From Arsenicibacter rosenii (lineage in GTDB: Bacteria; Bacteroidota; Bacteroidia; Cytophagales; Spirosomataceae): DNA of 64,000 nt. The notes beneath the pieces were generated by a model. That model had not been told where the DNA came from. It saw only the letters and a list, made by a program, of their open reading frames with translations, and made no database searches. Made by a program: the position numbers and the translations under genes. Position 1 is the first letter of the stretch. Every line of letters begins with the position of its first letter. The stretch lies in contig NZ_MORL01000013.1 in the NCBI RefSeq assembly GCF_001870735.1, positions 62,001 to 126,000 on the forward strand. Direction: 5' to 3'. Positions 26,066 to 33,869 of the stretch are shown here, piece after piece.

Positions 26066-27388
26066 TCAGGCTTCGATCAGGAATTCGTCGTGCTGGCTTA
26101 CGTCCAGACCTACTTTTTCGTCGTCTTCAGACACACGCAGCGGCAGGATCAGGTCAGTAACTTTCAGTAGCAGTAAAGAACCGCCGAACGCGAATGCCGA
26201 TACAATGAACAGCGCTTTAACGTGCTCGATGAACAGACCGGTTTCGCCGAAAGCCAGACCTTCTACTGTCACAGCCGGGTTGATGCCTTTGCTGGCGAAG
26301 ATACCGGTCATCAGCATACCAACCATACCACCTACACCGTGGCAAGGGAATACGTCCAGGGTATCGTCGAGGGTCGATTTTGTCCGCAGGTGAGCCACGA
26401 AGTTACTGATCATACCGGCAACTGAACCGATAAAGATTGACGAAGGAATTGTTACGAAACCAGCGGCAGGCGTAATGGCTACCAGACCAACAACGGCACC
26501 GATCGCAAAGCCCAGGGCCGATACTTTCTTGCCTTTAGCCGCGTCGAACAGCACCCATGACAGGCCAGCGGCGGCGGCAGCTGTGTTAGTTGTCGCGAAA
26601 GCAGAAGCTGCCAGTGCCGAAGCCCCTACCGCCGAACCGGCGTTGAAACCAAACCAGCCGAACCACAGCAAACCAGTACCTAACAGTACGAACGGAATGT
26701 TGGCAGGCGGGAAGTAGTTGGCTTCCATGTGTGACTTACGGCGCTTCAGATAAATGGCACCGGCCAGAGCAGCCCAACCGGCCGACATGTGTACTACCGT
26801 ACCACCAGCGAAATCAAGCACACCCATTTTGAACAGGAAACCATCCGGGTGCCATGTCCAGTGAGCCAGCGGCGTGTAAACAAAGAGGCAGAACAGAATC
26901 ATGAACAGGACGTACGAACGGAAGTTGATACGCTCCGCCATTGAACCCGTTACGAGAGCAGGCGTGATAACCGCAAATTTCAGCTGGAAGAACGCAAATA
27001 CAACCAGCGGAATTGTAGCAGCCAGTGACCATGGCTTACCATCCAGTACGCCTTTGAACATAAAGAACGTTCTCGGATCACCGATAAAACCACCGATTGA
27101 GTCACCGAATGCAAGGCTGAATCCGACAACTACCCACAAGATACTGATTACACCCATCGCGATGAAGCTTTGCAACATCGTTGAGATAACGTTTTTGTTG
27201 TTAACCATACCGCCGTAGAAATATGCCAGGCCGGGAGTCATCAACAATACTAATGCAGAAGAAACCAACATCCACGCGGTATCACCGGTATCGATACCTT
27301 CGGTAACGATTTGTGTTGGAACAGAGGGCATCAGAATACCCATGACGCTGACAATTAGCAGCAGAGCGAGAGGGATGTAACGTGACAT
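26066..27388 (-). CDS. amt: ammonium transporter, Amt family
   Basis: This 440-residue inner-membrane protein is a complete Amt/MEP/Rh-type channel. After an N-terminal hydrophobic segment it has the family features DTAWMLVSSALVLLMTPGLAYFYGGMV and DFAGGTVVHMSAGWAALAGA (first pore His), then FPCHGVGGMVGMLMTGIFA (second pore His). About 11 membrane helices are visible. It imports NH4+/NH3 at low ambient concentration. No glnB/glnK gene for its PII regulator is adjacent, which is unusual; a porin-like gene is upstream instead. Two glutamine synthetases lie 30 kb away. Confidence 0.96.
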   Translation of the reverse strand: MSRYIPLALLLIVSVMGILMPSVPTQIVTEGIDTGDTAWMLVSSALVLLMTPGLAYFYGGMVNNKNVISTMLQSFIAMGVISILWVVVGFSLAFGDSIGGFIGDPRTFFMFKGVLDGKPWSLAATIPLVVFAFFQLKFAVITPALVTGSMAERINFRSYVLFMILFCLFVYTPLAHWTWHPDGFLFKMGVLDFAGGTVVHMSAGWAALAGAIYLKRRKSHMEANYFPPANIPFVLLGTGLLWFGWFGFNAGSAVGASALAASAFATTNTAAAAAGLSWVLFDAAKGKKVSALGFAIGAVVGLVAITPAAGFVTIPSSIFIGSVAGMISNFVAHLRTKSTLDDTLDVFPCHGVGGMVGMLMTGIFASKGINPAVTVEGLAFGETGLFIEHVKALFIVSAFAFGGSLLLLKVTDLILPLRVSEDDEKVGLDVSQHDEFLIEA

Positions 27389-27463
27389 AGACTTACTGGG
27401 TTTTTGTTGTACAATAGATTAGCGATTGGTAAGGGTTAACTGCATATGTTTATGTTAAGAAAA

Positions 27464-28618
27464 TCAGAACTTGAAGATGGCTGCCATACCCAGTGTCGCT
27501 TGTGACTTTGTCAGGGAGCCGTCATTTTTCTCAAACTTATTGGCAGAGTAGCTGTCAATGCGCAGTTCAGGCTTCAGCAATACGTGGCCGCCACCCGTTG
27601 TAATGTTGCCGGTGAAGGTGATTGAGTTAACGCTTGCCCCGTTACCGGCAGCATCTGTCAGCGCACGGACACCACTCTTGTTGTCAAATGATTCGTAGCG
27701 GGCACCTAACGCAAACTTGTCAGAGAACGCGTAGTTGGTATAGAGGGCAAACCCACCCCATGTTTTTTTCTCTGCCGGCCCGCCTGCGTTTTGATAGTCA
27801 CCTTTCTGCGAACCCGTTGCGGCATTCAGCCCTACGTAGAATTTCGATGTAATCTGGTAGGTAGTTGTCAGGTCAAACAGCGCGTAAGAAGCATCATCCG
27901 CTTTCACACCTGTCACATCCTGCGAGGCTTCGTTTGAGGCAATGGCGTTCAGGTAAACGTTCCAGCCCGAAACCGGCGAGAAGAAGAACTGACCGATCAG
28001 GCCTTTTTTCTTGTTGTTGTCGAAAATGTTATCGACGTTGTTCACGACACCGAGCATCAAATATGCCTTGTCGCTGAACGAGTACTGGCCTTTCAGACCG
28101 ATGTGATAGAAAGGACCGTTGTTAAACAGGTTAGACAGAGAGTAGTTAAAGTTTACAGGAGCGTCAATCACTTCATAGCCAATGTGTGTACCAAACTGGC
28201 CGGCTGTGAAGCTTAGTTTACTGGTTGCTTTCAACGTTACATAGGCCTGCTTAATAGCGAGTGACGTTGAGCCTGCGCCCAGGAAAGCAACATTGTTACC
28301 ATAGTTACCCAGGTCAGCAAAAGGGCCGAATGCCAGATCCATCACGGCATCTACCTTGTCTGAACTATAGGCAGCTTTTGCCTGAATCAAACCAATCCCG
28401 AACTGACCTGACTTCTGGTCAAACGCCCGGGCATTTGAACTTCCCAGCGCATTCAACCCCATATTCGACTGACTTTTCGGGTTATTGAAGTTGCCGAAAT
28501 AGTAGGTGTCCATGTATCCGGAAAAGGTAAATTTCCCGGAATCAGTTCCGGTAGAATCCTGCGCTTTTACAGAGAAGGCACCCATGAAACAGGCAGCTAG
28601 TAAAAAGATCTTTTTCAT
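27464..28618 (-). CDS. outer-membrane beta-barrel porin-like protein (OmpL/BBP2-like)
   Basis: This 384-residue protein has a signal peptide (MKKIFLLAACFMGAFSVKAQ) and alternating amphipathic strands throughout, ending in a terminal Phe (MAAIFKF) as outer-membrane barrels do. The opening FTFSGYMDTYYFGNFNNP and the stretch SGQFGIGLIQAKAAYSSDKVDAVMDLAFGPFADLGNYGNN match the putative OmpL-like porin group of Bacteroidota. It lies 75 bp upstream of amt on the same strand and may let ammonium or small solutes cross the outer membrane. That link is inferred from position. Confidence 0.83.
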   Translation of the reverse strand: MKKIFLLAACFMGAFSVKAQDSTGTDSGKFTFSGYMDTYYFGNFNNPKSQSNMGLNALGSSNARAFDQKSGQFGIGLIQAKAAYSSDKVDAVMDLAFGPFADLGNYGNNVAFLGAGSTSLAIKQAYVTLKATSKLSFTAGQFGTHIGYEVIDAPVNFNYSLSNLFNNGPFYHIGLKGQYSFSDKAYLMLGVVNNVDNIFDNNKKKGLIGQFFFSPVSGWNVYLNAIASNEASQDVTGVKADDASYALFDLTTTYQITSKFYVGLNAATGSQKGDYQNAGGPAEKKTWGGFALYTNYAFSDKFALGARYESFDNKSGVRALTDAAGNGASVNSITFTGNITTGGGHVLLKPELRIDSYSANKFEKNDGSLTKSQATLGMAAIFKF

Positions 28619-28902
28619 AATTTACTTTGGCTAAACAGTGGTTTTGTAAACTTTTATTGAACGGCACAAAGTTTATTACAAAATTTAATTGATGCAACAG
28701 GTAGCTTAACCTTTAAACCTGTTTCTGGTCATTTTCCACTAATTTTGTTTAAAACATCTTACTTTTTAAACCTAAAATCCAAGAAAACTTAACATTTTTT
28801 TGAAATTTTCTAAGATTTCAAACCTCGCTATAGTTAGAAGTCAGTACTGCATTTCCCCGTGATTATCCAATTTGATTTGGCAAGGCTGAAATTTTACCAA
28901 AC
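28619..28902. other. A/T-rich intergenic region upstream of the porin gene
   Basis: With the following terminator this is a gap of about 340 bp between two minus-strand genes. It is markedly A/T-rich and should hold the porin/amt promoter. I found no exact TAnnTTTG element on the minus strand, no RNA gene and no convincing small ORF. Confidence 0.5.
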
Positions 28903-28932
28903 AAAAAACCCGACCAGGTAGTTGGTCGGGTT
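28903..28932 (-). terminator. Rho-independent terminator after the ferredoxin gene
   Basis: AACCCGACCA (28907-28916) pairs with TGGTCGGGTT (28923-28932) around a 6-nt loop, and on the minus strand the stem is followed by a U-run. It lies 26 bp past the ferredoxin stop. Confidence 0.88.
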
Positions 28933-28958
28933 CAGAATGCCGGTAAATCCGTATTGGC

Positions 28959-29321
<363 letters not shown>

Positions 29322-29356
29322 TTATGTGCAGAAAAATAGGTTCGACTTTTGGACAA

Positions 29357-29387
29357 CAAATATAACTATTTAAAGGGTTAGGGCAAA
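29357..29387 (-). promoter_or_regulatory. consensus Bacteroidota promoter for the ferredoxin gene
   Basis: On the minus strand TTTG (29384-29387) and TATATTTG (29357-29364) are separated by exactly 19 bp, matching the TTTG-N19-TAnnTTTG consensus. Transcription would start near 29350, about 40 nt before the ATG at 29309. Confidence 0.85.
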
Positions 29388-29395
29388 CTATTAGT

Positions 29396-29403
29396 TATTT
29401 TTG
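29396..29403 (+). promoter_or_regulatory. -7 box (TATTTTTG) for the acyl-CoA reductase gene
   Basis: TATTTTTG matches TAnnTTTG and lies 28 bp before the ATG at 29432. It is only 8 bp from the -33 element of the divergent ferredoxin promoter, so the two promoters overlap back to back. Confidence 0.55.
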
Positions 29404-29431
29404 TCGTAAAATCAGCGATTGCCTGACAAGA

Positions 29432-30451
29432 ATGACGCAAAACGAACGCATCCAAACTTTTATTGCTCTCGGAGACTTTTTACGGTCGGAACAAGGGCAA
29501 GCCGAAATCGACGAAATGGCCTGGCGGGCCAATACACAGAATAACTGGTTTACTCCTGCCAATGTGAAACGGGCTTTCCGCGCCATCAGTGACCATATGC
29601 TTACGGCTAATGCGCTCACGGAATGGGCCGCTCAGTACCCGCCGGAACCCGAAACACCGATGACTGTCGGCGTTGTTATGGCCGGAAATATTCCTGCGGT
29701 CGGATTTCATGACCTGCTCTGCGTATTGGTCAGCGGACACCGTATTATGGCTAAATTAAGTAGTCAGGATATTGTACTAATCAAATATTTAATACAAAAA
29801 ATAACAGATTTAAACCCCGCTTTAGGCGAACGCATAACCGTTGCCGAACGCCTCAATGCCGCTGATGCCTTCATCGCCACCGGCAGCGACAACACGGCCC
29901 GTTACTTCGACTACTATTTCGGCAAGCGCCCGCACATCATCCGCCGCAACCGCACGTCGGTCGGGGTGCTGACCGGCGTAGAGTCGGATGAGCAACTTCT
30001 GGCCCTGTCGGAAGACGTACTGAGTTATTACGGGCTGGGATGCCGCAATGTATCTACCATCCTGATTCCGGATGTAGAGATCCTGCAACGTTTTCTGCGC
30101 GTTACCGAAGCGCTCATCCCGGAATATACCAGTAACCACAAGTACGTGAATAACTACGATTACAATAAATCGATTTATCTGGTCAACAGCGTACCGCACC
30201 TGGACAACTGCCTGCTGCTGATGACCGAAGACAACCGGCTGGTATCGCCGATCTCCGTGCTTTATTACCAGACGTACGATACACAGGCCCAACTGAACGC
30301 CTTTTTACAGGAGAATGCCGGAAAAATTCAGGTAGTTGCGTCTGCCGATGGCTGGTATCCGGGCAGTGTTCCGTTCGGAAAAACCCAGATGCCTGGCCTC
30401 AGCGACTACGCCGATGGTATCGATACGATGGCGTTTTTAACGAGTCTGTAG
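29432..30451 (+). CDS. acyl-CoA reductase, LuxC family
   Basis: This 339-residue protein matches the short Bacteroidota branch of the LuxC/acyl-CoA reductase family (PF05893). Markers are VGVVMAGNIPAVGFHDLLCVLVSGHRIMAKLSSQD, AFIATGSDNTARYFDYYFGKRPHIIRRNRTSVGVLTG and LSYYGLGCRNVSTI, whose Cys is the likely acyl-binding nucleophile. Members reduce acyl-CoA or acyl-phosphate to an aldehyde. No luxAB or fatty-acid gene is adjacent, so the physiological product is unknown. It is divergent from a ferredoxin gene and ends in a strong terminator. Confidence 0.92.
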   Translation: MTQNERIQTFIALGDFLRSEQGQAEIDEMAWRANTQNNWFTPANVKRAFRAISDHMLTANALTEWAAQYPPEPETPMTVGVVMAGNIPAVGFHDLLCVLVSGHRIMAKLSSQDIVLIKYLIQKITDLNPALGERITVAERLNAADAFIATGSDNTARYFDYYFGKRPHIIRRNRTSVGVLTGVESDEQLLALSEDVLSYYGLGCRNVSTILIPDVEILQRFLRVTEALIPEYTSNHKYVNNYDYNKSIYLVNSVPHLDNCLLLMTEDNRLVSPISVLYYQTYDTQAQLNAFLQENAGKIQVVASADGWYPGSVPFGKTQMPGLSDYADGIDTMAFLTSL

Positions 30452-30452
30452 C

Positions 30453-30491
30453 CAGGAAGAGCACGGTTCATGACCGTGTTCTTCCTGTTTT
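30453..30491 (+). terminator. Rho-independent terminator after the acyl-CoA reductase gene
   Basis: A 15-bp stem (CAGGAAGAGCACGGT, one G-U pair) with a 5-nt loop is followed by TTTTT immediately before the stop of the convergent esterase gene. Confidence 0.88.
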
Positions 30492-32210
30492 TCAGTACCG
30501 CCAGCTGGTCAGGTCGGCTCCTTTAGGTGCGCTTGTTTCAATCCGTTTCAGGATTTTCGACAGGTACAGGGTATTGTACCGCAACCGGCTGATGTAGTTT
30601 GGCTGGGTATGATCGCCGTTCCAGCAGTGCTCGGCCCGGTCGCCGTAATCGACCTCGCCGTAATAATGCGGTGCCTTGGTCTGCTTCAGAAAATCCTCCA
30701 TCAGGTAAACTGCGTTGTTGAGGTAATAATTATCCATATCACCGCAGTAGATATGAATCTTTCCGGTCAGTTTCGGCCCTAGTTTCGCCCAGTCGCGTCT
30801 GAGGATATGCAAGAGGTCGTAATGCTCCCGCCAGTATACGGCCACGCTGCTGTCGATATCGCCGGTCAGTTTATCCCAGATCGGTTTCGGGTATCCATCC
30901 TGCCCCATCGGCGAGTATACCGCCTGCCAGATATCCCACTGATCGCCGGAGCGGGAGTTGGTACCCAGCGCCAGTTCGCGGTGATTCATGTCCTGCACCG
31001 TGCATTTAACATGGCCGAGGTAATTCCGTTGCCCGGGACGCAGCATCCGGCGAAAAGGCCCGTCCATAAAATAGGCATTTTTGTCTTTATAGATATCAAC
31101 AACGGTATAGGCCTTAAACGAAATCGGGTCGGGGCAGGCCGCAAAGCACCCGTTATACTCCTCAGGATAAAACACCTGTGCCGCCAGCGACTCCCAGCCC
31201 CCTGTTGAGCCACCATACAGGAACCGGGCCCAGCCCTGACCGATCCCCCGGAACCGGCGCTCAATTTCCGGAATCAGCTCATAGGTAATGGCATCCCCGT
31301 AAGGACCGAGGTTTTCGGAGTTTACCGCATACGAATCGTCGTAGAACGGATTGGCATGCTGAATTTCTACAATCAGCATACGCGGAAAGCTCTTGCTTGT
31401 CCATTGCTTATAGAAATCATAAGCCTCCTGTGCTACCCGTTTTTTGTACCCGTAAAGTTTAAACCGGTCAATGTAGTCGGTCGTATCCATGTTGGCGGGC
31501 GGCGGCGTTTCGCTGAAGCCCCCGAAATCGTCGGGGAAATGGCCGTGAAATACACACAGCGGATAGCGGGCTTCCGGGTGCTCATCGAAGCCGTGCGGCA
31601 GCAACACGTGTGCACCAATGTACATCGGCCGTCCCCAGAATTCGGTAAGGAGCTTACTCTGAATCCGGATGTGCTTGATGTATTTAGTGTCTTTCGGTTC
31701 GGAGACGGGCGGATTAATGCGGTTGAGTGATAGCCGGTACCACTGCTTTGAACCGGCCGTAATTCTGATTTTCTGCGGGATACTGTAGAGATTACCGGGA
31801 GCTGTCCGCCAGTTCTGCCCCTCTCCCCGATCCATGGGCAGTTTTACCGGCGGGCCGTATTTCCGCCTAAAGGTTTCGTATTTGTGCAGCACCGCCTGCA
31901 CGTAATAGTCGCCCGGCGGCAGGCTTGCAATATCGTGGACGGGATACCCGAATGCCCGCGAGTCGATCAGCATTTGCTGACCCGGCCGCATTCCGTCAAC
32001 GTCACGCCCGAAAATCTGGGCCGTTTTTACGTCATCGTTAACCTGAAAACGGGGTTCACTTTTGTCATTGGGGGCAAAAATCAGGAGCAGACGGCCGTCG
32101 ACCGCTTCTTTGCCAACGGAATCCGGAAAGGTAATGGAGAACGTTTGTCCGGAGGCGCCGGAGTACACCAGCAACAGGCAGACAAACAGGCAGGTAAAAA
32201 AATTTCGCAT
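30492..32210 (-). CDS. secreted esterase-like alpha/beta hydrolase
   Basis: This 572-residue protein has a signal peptide (MRNFFTCLFVCLLLVYSGASGQ), an N-terminal beta-rich region of about 150 residues with putative binding function, and a C-terminal alpha/beta-hydrolase domain of the putative-esterase type (PF00756-like). The nucleophile motif is YGGSTGGWESLA, and a likely His lies in GDRAEHCWNGDH near the C-terminus. It probably acts on an ester in a polysaccharide or peptide conjugate outside the inner membrane. It follows a GH16 gene on the same strand, which fits polysaccharide breakdown. Confidence 0.8.
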   Translation of the reverse strand: MRNFFTCLFVCLLLVYSGASGQTFSITFPDSVGKEAVDGRLLLIFAPNDKSEPRFQVNDDVKTAQIFGRDVDGMRPGQQMLIDSRAFGYPVHDIASLPPGDYYVQAVLHKYETFRRKYGPPVKLPMDRGEGQNWRTAPGNLYSIPQKIRITAGSKQWYRLSLNRINPPVSEPKDTKYIKHIRIQSKLLTEFWGRPMYIGAHVLLPHGFDEHPEARYPLCVFHGHFPDDFGGFSETPPPANMDTTDYIDRFKLYGYKKRVAQEAYDFYKQWTSKSFPRMLIVEIQHANPFYDDSYAVNSENLGPYGDAITYELIPEIERRFRGIGQGWARFLYGGSTGGWESLAAQVFYPEEYNGCFAACPDPISFKAYTVVDIYKDKNAYFMDGPFRRMLRPGQRNYLGHVKCTVQDMNHRELALGTNSRSGDQWDIWQAVYSPMGQDGYPKPIWDKLTGDIDSSVAVYWREHYDLLHILRRDWAKLGPKLTGKIHIYCGDMDNYYLNNAVYLMEDFLKQTKAPHYYGEVDYGDRAEHCWNGDHTQPNYISRLRYNTLYLSKILKRIETSAPKGADLTSWRY

Positions 32211-32215
32211 AGATG

Positions 32216-32259
32216 TTCAGGTTTCAAGTCCGGACGTAAATATGCATCCGAAACCTGAA
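32216..32259 (-). terminator. inverted repeat downstream of the GH16 gene
   Basis: TTCAGGTTTC (32216-32225) and GAAACCTGAA (32250-32259) are perfect 10-bp complements in the 75-bp gap between the GH16 stop and the esterase start on the minus strand. A second CCTG copy follows. It may stop or attenuate transcription between the two genes. Confidence 0.5.
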
Positions 32260-32285
32260 ACCTGCCAGACCGCCCAGCGATTCTT

Positions 32286-33131
32286 TTATTGATAAACCCG
32301 TACGTAATCGACTTCCATCCGGGCCGGGAAAGCCGTCTCGTCCACCCCTTTCTGTCCACCCCAGTTGCCGCCAACGGCCAGGTTGAGAATCAGGTAAAAC
32401 GGCTGATCGAACGGCCATTGCTCGTAGAGGGTACCGGTTTCTTCTTTGGTAATGGTATAATACAACTTTTCATCGACATAAAACTCGATGCGTTCCTTAT
32501 TCCAGTCGATGGCATACACGTGAAAAGCCGTTGTGGCATCGGGCACCGGGATGGTCTTCGATTTCTGGGTTTTCTTTACATGATTGTACGACTCCGTATG
32601 GATTGTTCCGTGAACGGTGCCCTCGTCATAGCCTACATGTTCCATGATATCGATTTCACCGTCGCGGGGCCAGCTCATGGGTTCTTTGGCGGCCAGCATC
32701 CAGATTGCCGGCCACGTTCCCCGGCCTTTCGGCAGTTTCGCCCGGATTTCGAAGTGGCCGCCCTTCCACTCTACCTTGCCCCTGGTCCAGAGTTTTGCCG
32801 AGGTATATTCCCGGTTTTTATACGTTTCTTTCCGCGCTTCAATGATCAGCACCCCGTTTTCGATACGGGCATTTTCGGGGCGGCTTGCGAGGTAATATTG
32901 CAGTTCGTTATTGCCAAAGCCATGACCGCCCGTGTCGTAATTCCATTTGGCGGTATCAGGCAAACCCGCCACCTCAAACTCATCCGCCCAGATGAGCGTA
33001 CGTTTTGCCGTACCGGTTGTACTGACCGGCGCTTGCGGCGAAGGGACCTGTACCGGTGTTTTATCGCCCGAACAAGCCAGTATAGTCATCAAAAGCAAGC
33101 CAAACATTGCCATGGTAGTATTAGAATACAT
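32286..33131 (-). CDS. glycoside hydrolase family 16 lipoprotein (beta-glucanase / laminarinase type)
   Basis: This 281-residue protein is a GH16 endo-beta-glucanase. A lipoprotein signal ends at Cys20 (FGLLLMTILAC). The concanavalin-like fold has WADEF near the mature N-terminus and the retaining catalytic motif GEIDIMEHVG: nucleophile Glu159, helper Asp161, acid/base Glu164. It resembles beta-1,3-glucanases rather than agarases, but fine specificity cannot be read off. I chose the ATG at 33131 over an in-frame TTG at 33161. It would be displayed on the outer membrane and could feed oligosaccharides to a SusC/D system. Confidence 0.93.
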   Translation of the reverse strand: MYSNTTMAMFGLLLMTILACSGDKTPVQVPSPQAPVSTTGTAKRTLIWADEFEVAGLPDTAKWNYDTGGHGFGNNELQYYLASRPENARIENGVLIIEARKETYKNREYTSAKLWTRGKVEWKGGHFEIRAKLPKGRGTWPAIWMLAAKEPMSWPRDGEIDIMEHVGYDEGTVHGTIHTESYNHVKKTQKSKTIPVPDATTAFHVYAIDWNKERIEFYVDEKLYYTITKEETGTLYEQWPFDQPFYLILNLAVGGNWGGQKGVDETAFPARMEVDYVRVYQ

Positions 33132-33253
33132 CAATAGGTTAACTGTCCGGCGAAGATACAATTTCTGACTTGTTTAACGGTGATAACCTTAATTTTGCGG
33201 TATGGCGTTGCCAAACCGGCGCATTCGCCCTGCTTACATGCTATCTGAACAAG

Positions 33254-33793
33254 CTAAAAAACAAACCCGGCCGAAAGACCGGCCCAGTTTTTAAGGTAAC
33301 CGTTGATAATAAGCGGTGTGTAGTTGGCCCGCATCAGAAAACCGCCCCCTTTCAGCGGACGAAGCCGGAAACCAATGTGCCCGTATGAGTAATGGCTGTT
33401 GCCGTCAACCTCAAACTCCGCCGACGGAATACTGAATTTCCCGCGAACCGGTACATATCCTACACCAAGTTCAAACGCCACACGGCGGTCGTCCATGACG
33501 GTATTGATCCCGATCGGGAAAGCCACCACCTGCCCCGTACCGGAGATGTAGTTTTGCGGCCCCGTGCCCAGTTGTTTAATCAGCGACATATCAAACACCT
33601 CGGCCCCGACCCGCAGGCCAATGCCCGAATTCCAGTTCAGGATCCGGATGTCGAGGTTTGAGGAATACAGAAATCCGCCGCCACCAGCTTCGCCATACAG
33701 AGCTACCGCCCGGCGGTCTTCATCACGGCGACGCTGGGCGGTGGTAATATGACATATGGTCAATAAAAGGAGCAAGCAAAAGACACACTTCAT
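33254..33793 (-). CDS. small outer-membrane beta-barrel protein, unknown function
   Basis: This 179-residue protein has a signal peptide (MKCVFCLLLLLTICHITTAQ) and a mature part of short amphipathic strands rich in Gly and Tyr (VALYGEAGGGGFLYSSNLDIR, YGHIGFRLRPLKGGGFLMRANY), ending with Phe (SAGFVF). It looks like a small eight-stranded barrel, but I do not recognise a named family. The ATG at 33793 was chosen because the signal peptide begins there. No functional link to the neighbours is evident. Confidence 0.7.
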   Translation of the reverse strand: MKCVFCLLLLLTICHITTAQRRRDEDRRAVALYGEAGGGGFLYSSNLDIRILNWNSGIGLRVGAEVFDMSLIKQLGTGPQNYISGTGQVVAFPIGINTVMDDRRVAFELGVGYVPVRGKFSIPSAEFEVDGNSHYSYGHIGFRLRPLKGGGFLMRANYTPLIINGYLKNWAGLSAGFVF

Positions 33794-33869
33794 GGGCACA
33801 ACCGACTTTTGGGGCAAAGTACGGGGTTTAGGCTGATTGTCGTGCGGATTCTTTGTAAATGGTATACGT

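Noticed and set aside
25908-27463. sigma-54 promoter for amt or the glutamine synthetases
   Set aside because: I searched for TGGCAC-N5-TTGC in the gaps at 25.9, 27.4, 58.2 and 59.4 kb. A TTGGCAC-like string near 25970 on the minus strand lacks the -12 half and is downstream of amt.
29432-30451. bioluminescence (lux) operon
   Set aside because: Only a LuxC-type reductase is present; luxA, luxB, luxD and luxE are absent, and this short branch is common in non-luminous Bacteroidota.
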